In this document: in pieces, positions 45,258 through 54,515 of the stretch | How the letters are laid out: each line of letters starts with the position of its first letter | Numbering within the stretch: position 1 is the first letter of the stretch | Origin: Halobacillus litoralis | GTDB taxonomy: Bacteria > Bacillota > Bacilli > Bacillales > Halobacillaceae | Reading direction: 5' to 3' | Assembly (NCBI RefSeq): GCF_020171725.1 | Contig: NZ_JAIVAJ010000006.1 | Location: forward strand, 401,701 to 465,700 | DNA length: 64,000 nucleotides | Notes under the pieces: generated by a model | Seen by the model: only the letters and a program-made list of their open reading frames with translations | What the model was told of the DNA's origin: nothing | The model's database searches: none | Made by a program: the position numbers and the translations under genes

Positions 45258-45704
45258 AGACTGTTGAAATAGGTTGGAGAACGTTTCTGTTACAAATGTG
45301 GAGGACAGTGGGATGGAAAATAGCTCGCTTTCCGCGGCGGACGCCGAGCTACCTCGACTTCGTCTTCGGGGATCTCGCCATTGTCCGTTTAATTCCGCAG
45401 GAGTCTCCCCATTTTCCACCCCACTGTACGAAAGTAGTGAGAACAGAACCGGGCGGGGGTATGAAAGACCGAGCGTTATTGTGTGCCATCATCTTCTTTT
45501 CCGTGTGGCAGAATAAGAGGTCCAATCTCCACCCCGTAAAGGTGTTGGCGAAACAAGGAATCTCCTATGTGAGCAGAGTACAGTTGAGACCCCACACCGT
45601 CCGAAACGGAGCGAGAAGACTCGGGGCATAGCTCATGGAAAGCGAGTTGTTTCGTCAACATCGCTTCACCAAAATAGAATCCATAGGACTGTCTCAACAG
45701 CCTG
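45257..45704. repeat. MITE-like intergenic repeat, copy A (448 bp)
   Basis: Ends CAGACTGTTGA and TCAACAGCCTG are inverted repeats (10/11). The left part (45356-45424) is about 95% identical to copy C (58294-58361); the right part (about 45490-45690) in reverse complement resembles copy B. No convincing coding frame. It contains rRNA-like GC-rich hairpins but no known RNA family that I recognise. It is bordered by near-identical hairpins. Confidence 0.8.
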
Positions 45705-45706
45705 AG

Positions 45707-45735
45707 AAGAGGGACCCTCAATGGATCCCTCTTCT
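45707..45735. terminator. Duplicated terminator hairpin, right side of copy A
   Basis: Same hairpin as 45228-45254 with two changes. No T run follows on either strand, so it may have lost function. Confidence 0.6.
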
Positions 45736-45742
45736 GGTTATT

Positions 45743-47308
45743 TTATAAAAGGTATGGGCCGAAGAAGATGGTGATGAACGCGATATGGATGCCGATGAAA
45801 TACGTCAGTTCGATCGCAGGGGACCATTTCTTCATGGCAGATCCCGTCTGTAAGATTGCAAAGGACAATAAAGCAAAGCCGATCAAGTAAATGAACGAGC
45901 TTCCCGGGAACATCAGGTAATCCGGTGCTTGTGCCATCCCTTGTGATGAGAACATGAAATCCTGGAAAATCAGCGATGCAGCCAAGTAAATAAATGCTCC
46001 TACATAGAACACCCATGAACGGTCGTTATCCATCGCTTTGCTATTGGTAAACATGACGACGCATAGGAATAACAGCGGCCAAATAAACCAGATCAGCGAT
46101 ACGACGAGCGCGAACAGTCCGGAAGAGAGCATCCCCAGTGTTTTACCTAGAGCCTGCAGGAAAGTCTGTTTCGTCATGTGGTCCGCCTTCTCAATGATTT
46201 CAGGGCTTCCAGAAGAGGCGAGGATGCGGTTTTCTCCATCCGATCCGTAGTCTAACCAAATCACCTTGTCTGAACTCAACCAGGCAGGTTCAAAAGATGA
46301 TTTCGGCGTGTTGCTTAACCTCTTAACAGAAGGTGTTTCTCCTTTGGCGAGTCCAGCTTCGTAAATATTGAACTGGTGGGTATCTTGAAACATGGACTGA
46401 GTGCTGCCGAATGCTTTGAACAGTATTTCTGTTCCGTTCTCTGTCCGTTTCATTTCAACATCTGTGATTTCATCCAACGTTCCTGAACCTGCTGGATCCT
46501 GAAGCTCGATTTTGTTCAGCGTGAGGGCCTCGTCAAAGCCTCCTTCAGCATAGTAGTAATGGTTCATCATCTTACCGGACATGCTTTGCTTCTGCAGGGT
46601 TTGAACGATAAGCGAGTAACTCTCTTCGTCTAAGGTGTAATTGATATCCCGTACTTCCTCTACACCGTTCAGTGAAAAATCAGCTGTACCCAACTGAGTG
46701 GATTGACCGTCCGATACGCTGTAGAAGGTCAATTGATTCCCTGCCGGTGAGACATCATTGGTTAGAAGCGTGACCCCGTTCTCTGACTCCTGCATAAGAA
46801 CCTGGGTATCATCATCACCAATTGTTAACACATCCCGCGGTTCAAGAGAATCGTTCTGGATCTCGTATATCTGATTCTCTTTGCGGAAAAATGCGTGTTC
46901 TTTCAAAGGATAGAACTTTTTAATGTCAGAGATTTTATCTTCCGTTTCCCCTTCATAAACGGCGTAGTAGTCACTGAATAAAAACGCCTTATCCGTTAGG
47001 AAAACTTCAGTGAATTTATCCACCGGGATGGAGTATGTATTTTCTTCGATTAATTCTAACGACTGATCGTACACATTCTGCCTGACCCCATCGTTTGTAA
47101 TAAACGAAACGGAGTAATGGCCGTCTTCTGTGGTTGAAATAGACATTTCTTTCGAATTGGCGGTTGTCCCGACAAGCAGGTCGCGGCTCCAGCCTTCTGA
47201 CGGCTCCTCGACTACTTCTTTGTAGTTATCGATAAATAATAAGGATATGCCTATTGCTACGATGAGTAGAGGTCCGATCCAAACGAGGCTTTTTTTCAAA
47301 CGTGTCAT
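45743..47308 (-). CDS. Large membrane protein with beta-rich external domain, unknown
   Basis: 521 residues. One N-terminal membrane helix (about 9-29), an extracellular region of ~360 residues made of repeated strands (VSFITNDGVRQNVYDQSLELIEENTYSIPV, LTFYSVSDGQSTQLGTADF), then four to five membrane helices at the C-terminus (~400-521). The outer part could form a propeller-like fold. I do not recognise the family. ATG 47308 follows AAGGAG; the frame extends upstream without a site. Confidence 0.75.
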   Translation of the reverse strand: MTRLKKSLVWIGPLLIVAIGISLLFIDNYKEVVEEPSEGWSRDLLVGTTANSKEMSISTTEDGHYSVSFITNDGVRQNVYDQSLELIEENTYSIPVDKFTEVFLTDKAFLFSDYYAVYEGETEDKISDIKKFYPLKEHAFFRKENQIYEIQNDSLEPRDVLTIGDDDTQVLMQESENGVTLLTNDVSPAGNQLTFYSVSDGQSTQLGTADFSLNGVEEVRDINYTLDEESYSLIVQTLQKQSMSGKMMNHYYYAEGGFDEALTLNKIELQDPAGSGTLDEITDVEMKRTENGTEILFKAFGSTQSMFQDTHQFNIYEAGLAKGETPSVKRLSNTPKSSFEPAWLSSDKVIWLDYGSDGENRILASSGSPEIIEKADHMTKQTFLQALGKTLGMLSSGLFALVVSLIWFIWPLLFLCVVMFTNSKAMDNDRSWVFYVGAFIYLAASLIFQDFMFSSQGMAQAPDYLMFPGSSFIYLIGFALLSFAILQTGSAMKKWSPAIELTYFIGIHIAFITIFFGPYLL

Positions 47309-47462
47309 GTAATCCAACTCCTTCCAATTTCCTAGTTTACAATATTTACGAACAAAAAAGAAGAAGGTTTCAAAAAATTTCAAAAATGGTTCCGGTTGTG
47401 GAAATTGTTCAAGGATCTTGGACGTGGTGAGGAGGAGCACAGCTTCAGTCGTTTATTAACCC

Positions 47463-47490
47463 ATAAAAAAAAGCCACAATAAAGTGGCTT
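47463..47490 (-). terminator. Terminator of the PgpA-like gene
   Basis: AAGCCAC pairs with GTGGCTT and runs into T8 on the minus strand. Confidence 0.8.
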
Positions 47491-47494
47491 GAGT

Positions 47495-48001
47495 TTAGTC
47501 TTCTGAGTCTCCAGCGGCGCTGTGGGCGAGTCTGCTTGATGCGGCAGCAGCGATAGCTCCGACGATGTCATCAAGGAAGGTATGACATGCTCCAGAGGAT
47601 TTGTCATTCAGTTTTTCAAGAATACCCGGCTTCTGTTTATCAATGTAGCCATAGTTTGTAAATCCGATCGAACCATACACGTTCACGATAGAGAAGGCGA
47701 TGATTTCATCCACACCGTACAAGCTTTCATCCACCTCAATCGTCGACTGCAGCGGTTCTTCCAACTGTTTCTTTTCCGCTAGTCGATCCAATTGAATGCC
47801 TGTAAGGATTGCGTTTTGTACTTCACGTTTTTTAAGAACTTTATTTACATTCTCTGTACAATGTTCCATCGTCAAATCTTCGTGGTATTTCGCTTGTAAG
47901 TAGTATACAAGGTCAGCAATATCCTTGATCGTGACGCCACGATCCAAGAGCCATTCCCTTGCGGTTTTCTCCAATTCTGTTACCTTATGTTCTTTTGACA
48001 T
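47495..48001 (-). CDS. yutG: Phosphatidylglycerophosphatase A-like protein YutG
   Basis: 168 residues. The C-terminal half has the PgpA-family elements VDEIIAFSIVNVYGSIGFTNYGYIDK and CHTFLDDIVGAIAAAASSRLAH with acidic metal ligands. The N-terminal ~50 residues are an added helical part typical of the Gram-positive YutG group. Membrane helices are weak, so it may be a soluble or peripheral phosphatase; activity on PGP is inferred from family only. A 152-base gap separates it from the divergent dehydrogenase gene. Confidence 0.82.
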   Translation of the reverse strand: MSKEHKVTELEKTAREWLLDRGVTIKDIADLVYYLQAKYHEDLTMEHCTENVNKVLKKREVQNAILTGIQLDRLAEKKQLEEPLQSTIEVDESLYGVDEIIAFSIVNVYGSIGFTNYGYIDKQKPGILEKLNDKSSGACHTFLDDIVGAIAAAASSRLAHSAAGDSED

Positions 48002-48153
48002 AAACGATTACCTCCTTCACCTTCCATGCCCATTCCCGTATTTAGCATGACACAAACGAGACGGCTTACTCTCATTATACCAGAATCATGTATCATCATG
48101 ACAAAAGTCTGTTATGGTACACTTAGAAAAAATGATGCAGGAGGAACAAGACA

Positions 48154-49119
48154 GTGAAACCACTCGTATATATTACGCGCAGAATTCCGGAAGAAATCAT
48201 AAAACCTTTTGAAAAAGATTATGAAATCGAAATGTGGGACAGCCACGAAGAGCCAGTGGATCGAGAGCTATTGTTAGAAAAAAGTAGAACCGCAGATGCT
48301 CTCGTGACGATGCTGTCTGACAAGGTGGATCAGGAACTCCTGGAGAGGGCAGAAAAATTGAAAATTGTAGCGAACTTAGCGGTTGGCTATGACAATATTG
48401 ACGTGAAAGAAGCGGTTCGAAAAGGGGTTCAATTAACCAATACCCCAGATGTGTTGACCGATACGACGGCAGACTTAGTGTTCGGCCTTCTGCTCGCTAC
48501 AGCAAGAAGGCTGGTGGAAGCCCAACGGTATGTAGAAGAAGATCGGTGGAAGAACTGGTCTCCATTATTATTGGCGGGAACTGATGTCCATCATAAAACG
48601 ATTGGGATTGTGGGCATGGGCAGAATCGGAGAAGCGGTTGCCAAACGTGCAACGGGTTTTGATATGAACATTCTCTATCATAACCGCTCACGTAAAAAAG
48701 GGGCAGAGGAGCGACTTGGAGCGGTCTATACACCGTTTGATGAGCTATTGGAGACGTCGGATTATGTCGTCTGCATGGCCCCATTAACAGAAGATACAGA
48801 AGGGATGTTCGATCATCAGGCATTTAAGAAGATGAAGAAGGAAGCCGTATTTATCAATGCTTCCAGAGGGCAGACGGTGAATGAGGAAGATCTCCTTTAT
48901 GCTCTTCAGAGTGGGGAGATCCAAAGTGCGGGACTGGATGTTTTTCAGGATGAACCGATTTCTGCCGATCATCCGCTATTGCAGCTCGATCAAGTAGTGG
49001 CCCTTCCTCACATAGGATCTGCAACGAAAGAGACAAGGTATGCGATGATGGAGCTTTGTTTAGAGAACGTAAAGCTCCACCTGGAAGGGAAAGAGGTACA
49101 GACGCCTGTGTCTGAATAA
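48154..49119 (+). CDS. D-2-hydroxyacid dehydrogenase (glyoxylate/hydroxypyruvate reductase type)
   Basis: 321 residues. NAD(P)-binding IGIVGMGRIGEAVAKRA near residue 150, catalytic Arg in INASRGQTVNEEDL, Glu in DVFQDEP and His in LPHIGSATKETR. The sequence NLAVGYDNIDVKEA is typical of the GyaR-like branch, so glyoxylate or hydroxypyruvate is the likely substrate. Start GTG behind AGGAGGAA. Single-gene unit with a GC-rich hairpin at 49122-49152. Confidence 0.9.
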   Translation: MKPLVYITRRIPEEIIKPFEKDYEIEMWDSHEEPVDRELLLEKSRTADALVTMLSDKVDQELLERAEKLKIVANLAVGYDNIDVKEAVRKGVQLTNTPDVLTDTTADLVFGLLLATARRLVEAQRYVEEDRWKNWSPLLLAGTDVHHKTIGIVGMGRIGEAVAKRATGFDMNILYHNRSRKKGAEERLGAVYTPFDELLETSDYVVCMAPLTEDTEGMFDHQAFKKMKKEAVFINASRGQTVNEEDLLYALQSGEIQSAGLDVFQDEPISADHPLLQLDQVVALPHIGSATKETRYAMMELCLENVKLHLEGKEVQTPVSE

Positions 49120-49167
49120 AGAACGCCCCCGTCCTCTTAGGGCGGGGGCGTTGCTGTTGTAGAGTGA

Positions 49168-49389
49168 TTAGAAAACCTGCTCTACTTCATATATTCCAGG
49201 AACTTCCTGAGCGAGCGCACGCTCAATTCCTGCTTTTAGAGTGATGGTTGAACTCGGGCAGTTGCCGCAAGCACCCATTAGTCGAAGTCTGACAATCCCG
49301 TCTTCTACGTCGACGAGTTCAACGTCGCCTCCGTCACGAAGTAAAAATGGGCGAAGTTTGTTAAGTACTTCTTGAACTTGTTCATGCAT
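49168..49389 (-). CDS. yutI: NifU C-terminal-domain Fe-S carrier YutI
   Basis: 73 residues, one NifU-C domain: [40 protein letters not shown] with C-x2-C binding a [4Fe-4S] cluster. It probably takes clusters from SufBCD to apoproteins. ATG 49389 follows AAGGGGA; the longer frame upstream has no site. It diverges from yuzD. Confidence 0.93.
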   Translation of the reverse strand: MHEQVQEVLNKLRPFLLRDGGDVELVDVEDGIVRLRLMGACGNCPSSTITLKAGIERALAQEVPGIYEVEQVF

Positions 49390-49576
49390 GTTCAATCTTC
49401 CCCTTTCTATATGCCTCATTATAGAACGAAAGCATAAAAAAATCTATTAAGTGAGACGAATTACATACCCAAATTTTTTACAATCAAATCATTGAGAACT
49501 ATTTTCATTTTATCTTTTTTTTGATCTTTTGTAAAATGGAATCAGGTATTTTTTATTGAATATGGGAGGTTATGAG

Positions 49577-49909
49577 ATGGGGGAAAGGACAATTCAAGTA
49601 ACGGTGTACGGAGCGGAAGTCAAGTGCGCCAGCTGTGTGAATGCACCAGGTTCAAAAGAAACGTATGAATGGCTGCAGGCTGCGATTACGAGAAAGTACA
49701 AGGATGAACAAATCCGCTATCAATATATTGATATTCAAAATGATACGTCCCAGGCTGATGAAGAAATTCTTCAACAACTCTTGGATGATGAATTGTTTTA
49801 CCCGCTCGTTCTCGTTGGAGATGAAATCGTTGCGGAAGGAATGACACGTCTGAAATCCGTCTATAAAGCTCTTGATGCAGAAGGTGTGCCATTGAGGGAA
49901 GAGGCGTAA
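49577..49909 (+). CDS. yuzD: YuzD (DUF1462) thioredoxin-fold protein
   Basis: 110 residues with IQVTVYGAEVKCASCVNAPGSKETYEWL, where C-x2-C follows the first strand, then YPLVLVGDEIVAEG. The DUF1462 family is a small disulfide-oxidoreductase-like group in Firmicutes, located beside NifU-type and YuzB genes as here, so a link to Fe-S handling is likely but unproven. ATG 49577 follows GGGAGG. Confidence 0.88.
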   Translation: MGERTIQVTVYGAEVKCASCVNAPGSKETYEWLQAAITRKYKDEQIRYQYIDIQNDTSQADEEILQQLLDDELFYPLVLVGDEIVAEGMTRLKSVYKALDAEGVPLREEA

Positions 49910-49982
49910 AGGTATGACAAGCTTTCGGCTTGTGATAAAATAATGAGCATTGGGGTTTCATCCAGAGATTGAGGTGAAGTGG

Positions 49983-50213
49983 ATGAATCCGTTAATCGAA
50001 TTTTGTGTGAATAACTTAATCAATGGCTCGCAGGAAGCGTTTGAAATATTAGATAAAGATCCGGACTTGGATGTCGTGGACTATGGCTGCCTTAGAAATT
50101 GTGGGCTCTGCTCACAGATGCTCTATGCCATCGTGGATGGTGATCGAATTATGGCAGATTCGCCGAAAGAACTTGTCGACAACATTTATAAACATCTGGA
50201 CGAAACCCTATAA
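49983..50213 (+). CDS. yuzB: YuzB (DUF1450) Cys-containing protein
   Basis: 76 residues. VVDYGCLRNCGLCSQMLYAIVDGD gives C-x3-C-x2-C, typical of DUF1450/YuzB, likely a metal or Fe-S binding protein. N-terminal MNPLIEFCVNNL is also conserved. ATG 49983 behind GAGGTG. Transcribed with yuzD across a short gap, ends at a strong terminator. Confidence 0.88.
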   Translation: MNPLIEFCVNNLINGSQEAFEILDKDPDLDVVDYGCLRNCGLCSQMLYAIVDGDRIMADSPKELVDNIYKHLDETL

Positions 50214-50214
50214 G

Positions 50215-50247
50215 AAAAGACTTCACTTGGATGTGAAGTCTTTTTTG
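50215..50247 (+). terminator. Terminator of yuzD-yuzB
   Basis: AAAAGACTTCAC pairs with GTGAAGTCTTTT, followed by T6. Confidence 0.88.
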
Positions 50248-50253
50248 TCTTTC

Positions 50254-50955
50254 TTATTGGGCGTGTACTTTTTTTCTTTCCTGTCGTGTCAGCTGCCATT
50301 GGTCTCTGGCCATTTCGACTACTTTAGGATCGATGAAATCTTTTTTCTTCTCAATCACTTTAGAGAAGTATTGGATCGCTTCACGGTCGTGTCCGAGCCT
50401 GCGGTGAAGCTCTCCGATGAGATAGAGGACTTTCAATGGTGTCATTTTCGGATCATCCAATCGATCCTGCTCGTAGGCTTTTTCATACGTCACAAGAGCC
50501 AGTCTCATGAATCGTTCGACTTGTTCAGGGTCTTCTGTGTATTGGTATAACCATGCTGTTCGTAGATATAAGCCGGCAAGCACGACAGGCTTTTCTTCTT
50601 TTAGTAATGCTGTTAAGATGCATAATTTGAAGGCGTTGATGGCTTTTTTATAAGACCTTTTACCCGTGAAATCCTGATGATTCCATCGACTTGACAAGTT
50701 ATTCTGAATCACTTTTCTCAGGTGCAGAGGAATACTAGTGGAGAATTGATCGTTAGAAGCATAGCCGCAGTAAGGGCAGACATGAACATGATAGAGGAGT
50801 GGGTTAATGTCCGGGTCCTCATATGTGGTGAAAAACAGCGTGTCTGTGGAGACGGGTCTAATAAACCGGGACCGTATTTTGGTCGTAGTAAATGAGTATT
50901 CACAGTAGGTACATTGAACCTCTCTATCGAATGTCGGTGTTAATTTTTTGTCCAT
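50254..50955 (-). CDS. DUF2225 zinc-ribbon/TPR protein
   Basis: 233 residues. N-terminal zinc-ribbon pairs CTYC (near 15-18) and CPYCGYASNDQ (near 60), then TPR-like helices (LAGLYLRTAWLYQYTEDPEQVERFMRLALVTYEKAY, YLIGELHRRLGHDREAIQYFSKVIE). This is the DUF2225 layout, of unknown function in Firmicutes. ATG 50955 has AGGTGA close by; GTG 50964 just after AGGAGG is the alternative start. Confidence 0.85.
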   Translation of the reverse strand: MDKKLTPTFDREVQCTYCEYSFTTTKIRSRFIRPVSTDTLFFTTYEDPDINPLLYHVHVCPYCGYASNDQFSTSIPLHLRKVIQNNLSSRWNHQDFTGKRSYKKAINAFKLCILTALLKEEKPVVLAGLYLRTAWLYQYTEDPEQVERFMRLALVTYEKAYEQDRLDDPKMTPLKVLYLIGELHRRLGHDREAIQYFSKVIEKKKDFIDPKVVEMARDQWQLTRQERKKVHAQ

Positions 50956-51103
50956 ATCGCTCACCTACCTCCTATAGTACTAATACTATTATCCTGTATA
51001 ATGGATTTGAATTCAAGTTTAAGTTACATCTGTGATGAGATATTTGATAAACCTATGTGTGCAAAGTATACTGAGAGTAGGAAAAGGAAAGGAGAGACTC
51101 GGG

Positions 51104-51466
51104 ATGATTCTGAATATTACAGAAGCGGCCAGTCACCGAATTAAAGAAATGATGAAAGATGAAGACTCTGAGAATATCCGCCTTCGTTTTGGTGTGAAAG
51201 GTGGAGGCTGTAGTGGTTTGTCGTACGCTATGGGCTTTGAAGAGGACATAAATGAAGAATTAGATCTACTGGAAGATTCGAACGGTATCCCAGTTGTCAT
51301 TCACAGACAGGATGCTCCGATTATTGAAGGTACGACGATTGACTTTAAACAAAATATGATGGGTGGCGGGTTTACAATCGATAACCCGAACGCCATTGTT
51401 TCTTGTGGATGTGGATCATCATTCAAGACAGCAACGAATGCTGGTACACCAGATCCGAACTGTTAA
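51104..51466 (+). CDS. yutM: A-type Fe-S carrier (HesB/IscA family, YutM-like)
   Basis: 120 residues with the three A-type Cys: C36 in KGGGCSGLSY and C101-G-C103 in IVSCGCGSSF. It binds a [2Fe-2S] or [4Fe-4S] cluster and delivers it to targets together with NifU-type YutI. ATG 51104 follows GGAAAGGAGAG; an upstream TTG/GTG extension is unlikely. It ends at a terminator that is the left copy of a duplicated hairpin. Confidence 0.95.
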   Translation: MILNITEAASHRIKEMMKDEDSENIRLRFGVKGGGCSGLSYAMGFEEDINEELDLLEDSNGIPVVIHRQDAPIIEGTTIDFKQNMMGGGFTIDNPNAIVSCGCGSSFKTATNAGTPDPNC

Positions 51467-51468
51467 TG

Positions 51469-51498
51469 AAAAAGGAGCCGATGAAGGCTCCTTTTTTT
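51469..51498 (+). terminator. Terminator of yutM; left copy of a 28-bp direct repeat
   Basis: AAAAAGGAGCC pairs with GGCTCCTTTTT. Positions 51469-51496 match 51835-51862 at 25 of 28 bases, all changes in the loop. Confidence 0.88.
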
Positions 51499-51500
51499 GT

Positions 51501-51833
51501 CAGATTGTCGAGAAAGTCTAATCGGTTCTTTCAAAGGTTGAGAAGCGGTGTTGGCGAAACAACTCGCTTTCCATGGGCGTCCGCTGAGTCTCCTCGCTTC
51601 ATTGGTCGCTGCGGGATCTCACCTGTACTCTGCTCCCATTGGAGTCTCGCAGTTTCGCCGACATCTTTATGGAGTGGAGGTGGAACCTCTTGGGCTGCCG
51701 ACTGGAAAAGACTATAGTTGCATAGGGGAACATTCAGCTCTCAATATCCCCGCTCTGCCCTGTACCTACTACATTCCATCTCACAGTCCACCCTACATGT
51801 AACAGAAGCTTTCTCTATATCTTTTGTGAAAGT
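51501..51833. repeat. MITE-like intergenic repeat, copy B (333 bp)
   Basis: It begins with CAGATTGTCGA (the family end). The first ~150 bases match the reverse complement of the right ends of copy A (about 45540-45690) and copy C (about 58425-58470), sharing GTTGGCGAAACAACTCGCTTTCC in part. The far end matches the reverse complement of copy A start (CTTCTGTTACATGTAGGGTGG-like) but its terminal inverted repeat is eroded. No coding frame is convincing. Confidence 0.75.
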
Positions 51834-51862
51834 AAAAAAGGAGCCATTGATGGCTCCTTTTT
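51834..51862. terminator. Duplicated terminator hairpin, right side of copy B
   Basis: AAAAAAGGAGCC with GGCTCCTTTTT. It can stop transcription from either side, including the convergent yumC gene. Confidence 0.85.
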
Positions 51863-51893
51863 GTGTTTAAACAGTATTTGAAACCCTGAGGGA

Positions 51894-52880
51894 TCAGCCG
51901 AACATGCTTGTTGAGTGTTTCGGTTGAACGCGGGCTTTGGGGTCGATGTAGGCTTTGGCATTGTTGACTGCCGTTGGGCCCTCTCCGAAACCGGATGCGA
52001 TCAGCTTCACCTTACCTGGGTAGGTGCAGATGTCTCCAGCGGAGTAGATGCCTTTGATGTTCGTCTCCATCTTGGAATTGACGACGATACTGTTTTTATC
52101 AATTTCCAATTCCCAATCTTTGATTGGACCGAGGGAAGAGATAAAGCCGTAGTTGATGATGACGTCGTCTACGTCGATGGTTTCTTCACGATCACCTTTC
52201 ACTTCTTTGATTTTTACCTGTTCGATACGCTCTTCACCAACAAGTTCAGAAGGCTCGAAAGGCGTATAGACATTGACATTTGAATTCATCAATTGCTCTA
52301 CACTGTGTTCGTGGGCACGGAACTTACCACGACGGTGCACGATGGAAACTTGTTTCGCAATCGGTTCAAGCATTAAAGCCCAATCGACAGCCGAGTCTCC
52401 GCCTCCTGCAATGAGTACGTTTTTATCTTTGAACTGATCCATGTCTGTCACGTGGTAGTGGAGGTTTGTGTCTTCAAACTTCTCTGTGTTGTCGATTTTC
52501 AGCTTGCGTGGTGCGAAGGCACCATTTCCAGCTGTAACAATCATGGTTCTTGTATAATGTACATCTTTGTTTGTCGTCAGCTTCAACACATCGTCTTCAA
52601 CGCGTTCGACGTGTTTCACTTCTTCTTTCAAGGTAATGGTCGGATCGAAAGCCATCGCCTGCTCTTCCAAATTGTCGACCAGCTCTTGAGCCCGTACCTT
52701 AGGAAATCCTGCTACATCATAAATGTACTTCTCAGGGTAAAGGGCCGTTAACTGCCCCCCTAAATGAGGAAGGCTTTCAATAATTTTGACACTTGCTTGA
52801 CGCATACCGCCGTAAAAAGCTGTGAACAGTCCAACAGGACCACCACCGATTACGGTGATATCATATATTTTATCGCTCAT
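51894..52880 (-). CDS. yumC: Ferredoxin/flavodoxin-NADP+ reductase, thioredoxin-reductase-like (YumC)
   Basis: 328 residues. FAD-binding [18 protein letters not shown] at the N-terminus, NADP-binding [14 protein letters not shown] near residue 155, and C-terminal [26 protein letters not shown]. The thioredoxin-reductase CxxC is absent, which marks the FNR2/YumC class that reduces ferredoxin or flavodoxin. ATG 52880 is six bases from AGGAGG; the ATG before it is too close. Confidence 0.95.
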   Translation of the reverse strand: MSDKIYDITVIGGGPVGLFTAFYGGMRQASVKIIESLPHLGGQLTALYPEKYIYDVAGFPKVRAQELVDNLEEQAMAFDPTITLKEEVKHVERVEDDVLKLTTNKDVHYTRTMIVTAGNGAFAPRKLKIDNTEKFEDTNLHYHVTDMDQFKDKNVLIAGGGDSAVDWALMLEPIAKQVSIVHRRGKFRAHEHSVEQLMNSNVNVYTPFEPSELVGEERIEQVKIKEVKGDREETIDVDDVIINYGFISSLGPIKDWELEIDKNSIVVNSKMETNIKGIYSAGDICTYPGKVKLIASGFGEGPTAVNNAKAYIDPKARVQPKHSTSMFG

Positions 52881-53111
52881 CATGTACCTCCTGTAGAAAA
52901 ATGTCACTAAACTACATTCTATCATAAAAATTTTATAGATGGGAATTCTACCTTGGAGTAAGCCTTTACATCAAAAGGAATTTTTCCATTATTTCGATAA
53001 CAGTATTTTGGGTTGAAAATCATAAAAAAAAGGTCTAAGATGGGACTAGATAACTTATTACGATATTGTGACAACTTCTTTTATAAATCGGCAATCTTTT
53101 TTTATTTCATA

Positions 53112-53129
53112 ATGTGAAAGTAGTCACAA
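53112..53129 (+). promoter_or_regulatory. Rex-type operator upstream of NDH-2
   Basis: TGTGA, six bases, TCACA (53113-53128) agrees with the core of the Rex site (TTGTGAA-N4-TTCACAA). It lies 47 bases upstream of the NADH dehydrogenase start. Rex, sensing NADH/NAD+, would repress until NADH rises. Confidence 0.6.
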
Positions 53130-53175
53130 ACGACAGTCTTTGGGTAAAAAATTTACGAGATGGAAGTGATTTCTA

Positions 53176-54399
53176 ATGAAAAGTCCTAACATAGTCATCC
53201 TCGGTGCAGGGTACGGAGGAATTATGACCGCTGTTAAGCTCCAGAAAAAACTCGGTGCCAATGATGCGAAAATTACATTGGTGAACAAGCATGACTACCA
53301 CTACCAAACGACGTGGTTGCACGAAAACGCTGCAGGTACGCTTCACCATGATCGTACCCGTATCAAAATTAAAGACGTTGTGAACACAAGCCGCGTTGAT
53401 TTTGTACAAGACACAGTAACGGAAATCAAGCAGGATGAGAAAAAAGTTCTTCTTGAAAACAGTGAGTTGAACTACGACTATCTTGTCATCGGTCTTGGTT
53501 TCGAAGCTGCGACATTCGGCATCCCTGGCCTTCAGGAAAATGCCTACATGATCAACAACATCAACAGTTCACGTCTGATTCGTCAGCACATCGAATATAA
53601 CTTCGCTAAATACAACAATGAAGCAGAGCCGAATGAAGAGCGTCTGAACATCGTTGTAGGTGGAGCTGGATTCACAGGTATCGAATTTGTCGGGGAACTG
53701 GCAAACCGTGTACCGGAACTATGTAAAGAATACGACATTCCTCGTGAAAAAGTTCGTATCATCAACGTTGAGGCCGCTCCAACAGCCCTTCCAGGATTCG
53801 ATCCTGCACTAGTGGAGTATGCGATGAACTCTCTTGAAGCACGCGGTGTTGAGTTCAAGATCGGTGCGATGATCAAAGAGGTAACAGAGAATAAGCTTGT
53901 ATTTGAAAAAGACGAAGAGCGCGAAGAAATCGCAACAAACACAGTTGTTTGGGCAGCTGGTGTGCGTGGAAACTCTCTAGTGGAAAACGCTGGTTTCGAA
54001 TCAAACCGCGGCCGTACACCTGTAGACGGACAGCTTCGTCCGAAAGGCTATGACGATGTATTCATCGTCGGAGACTGCTCGCTTATCATGAACGAAGAGT
54101 CTGGCCGTCCTTATCCTCCAACAGCTCAAATCGCGATTCAGCAGGCTGAGCACCTGGCAGGATTCCTAACAAGCCAGATCCGCGGCGGAGGCCACGAAGA
54201 AGACTTCGTACCGAACATTCAAGGTACAGTGGCTTCTCTTGGTGATGACGACGCAATCGGTGTAATCTTCGACGGTAAGAAGCTATTCGGATGGCAGGCG
54301 TCTGCGATGAAGAAAATCATCGACAACCGCTACCTTCTGAAGCTCGGTGGTCTTCCACTCGTTCTGAAAAAAGGTAAATTGAATTTCTTCAACTTCTAA
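53176..54399 (+). CDS. yumB: Type II NADH dehydrogenase (NDH-2, YumB-like)
   Basis: 407 residues. FAD motif [19 protein letters not shown] at the N-terminus, NADH motif [16 protein letters not shown] near residue 165, VGDCSLI near 297 and the C-terminal amphipathic region that binds the membrane. It passes electrons from NADH to menaquinone without pumping. A Rex-like operator upstream suggests redox control. ATG with GGAAGTG upstream. Confidence 0.93.
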   Translation: MKSPNIVILGAGYGGIMTAVKLQKKLGANDAKITLVNKHDYHYQTTWLHENAAGTLHHDRTRIKIKDVVNTSRVDFVQDTVTEIKQDEKKVLLENSELNYDYLVIGLGFEAATFGIPGLQENAYMINNINSSRLIRQHIEYNFAKYNNEAEPNEERLNIVVGGAGFTGIEFVGELANRVPELCKEYDIPREKVRIINVEAAPTALPGFDPALVEYAMNSLEARGVEFKIGAMIKEVTENKLVFEKDEEREEIATNTVVWAAGVRGNSLVENAGFESNRGRTPVDGQLRPKGYDDVFIVGDCSLIMNEESGRPYPPTAQIAIQQAEHLAGFLTSQIRGGGHEEDFVPNIQGTVASLGDDDAIGVIFDGKKLFGWQASAMKKIIDNRYLLKLGGLPLVLKKGKLNFFNF

Positions 54400-54407
54400 A
54401 TAGATGG

Positions 54408-54443
54408 AAAAGCAGAGGTGAGCGTTCACCTCTGCTTTTTTTG
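54408..54443 (+). terminator. Terminator of the NDH-2 gene
   Basis: AAAAGCAGAGGTGA pairs with TCACCTCTGCTTTT and is followed by T7. Confidence 0.9.
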
Positions 54444-54515
54444 TGCCTATTTGTAGAGAGGATAATGGACCTCTTTGCTTGATTGAAAAGTTCATGTAGA
54501 TAAGAGCAAGATCAT

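Noticed and set aside
45242..45631. Overlapping open frames inside repeat copy A (also in copies B and C)
   Set aside because: The frames differ among copies, start without ribosome sites and follow the repeat structure.
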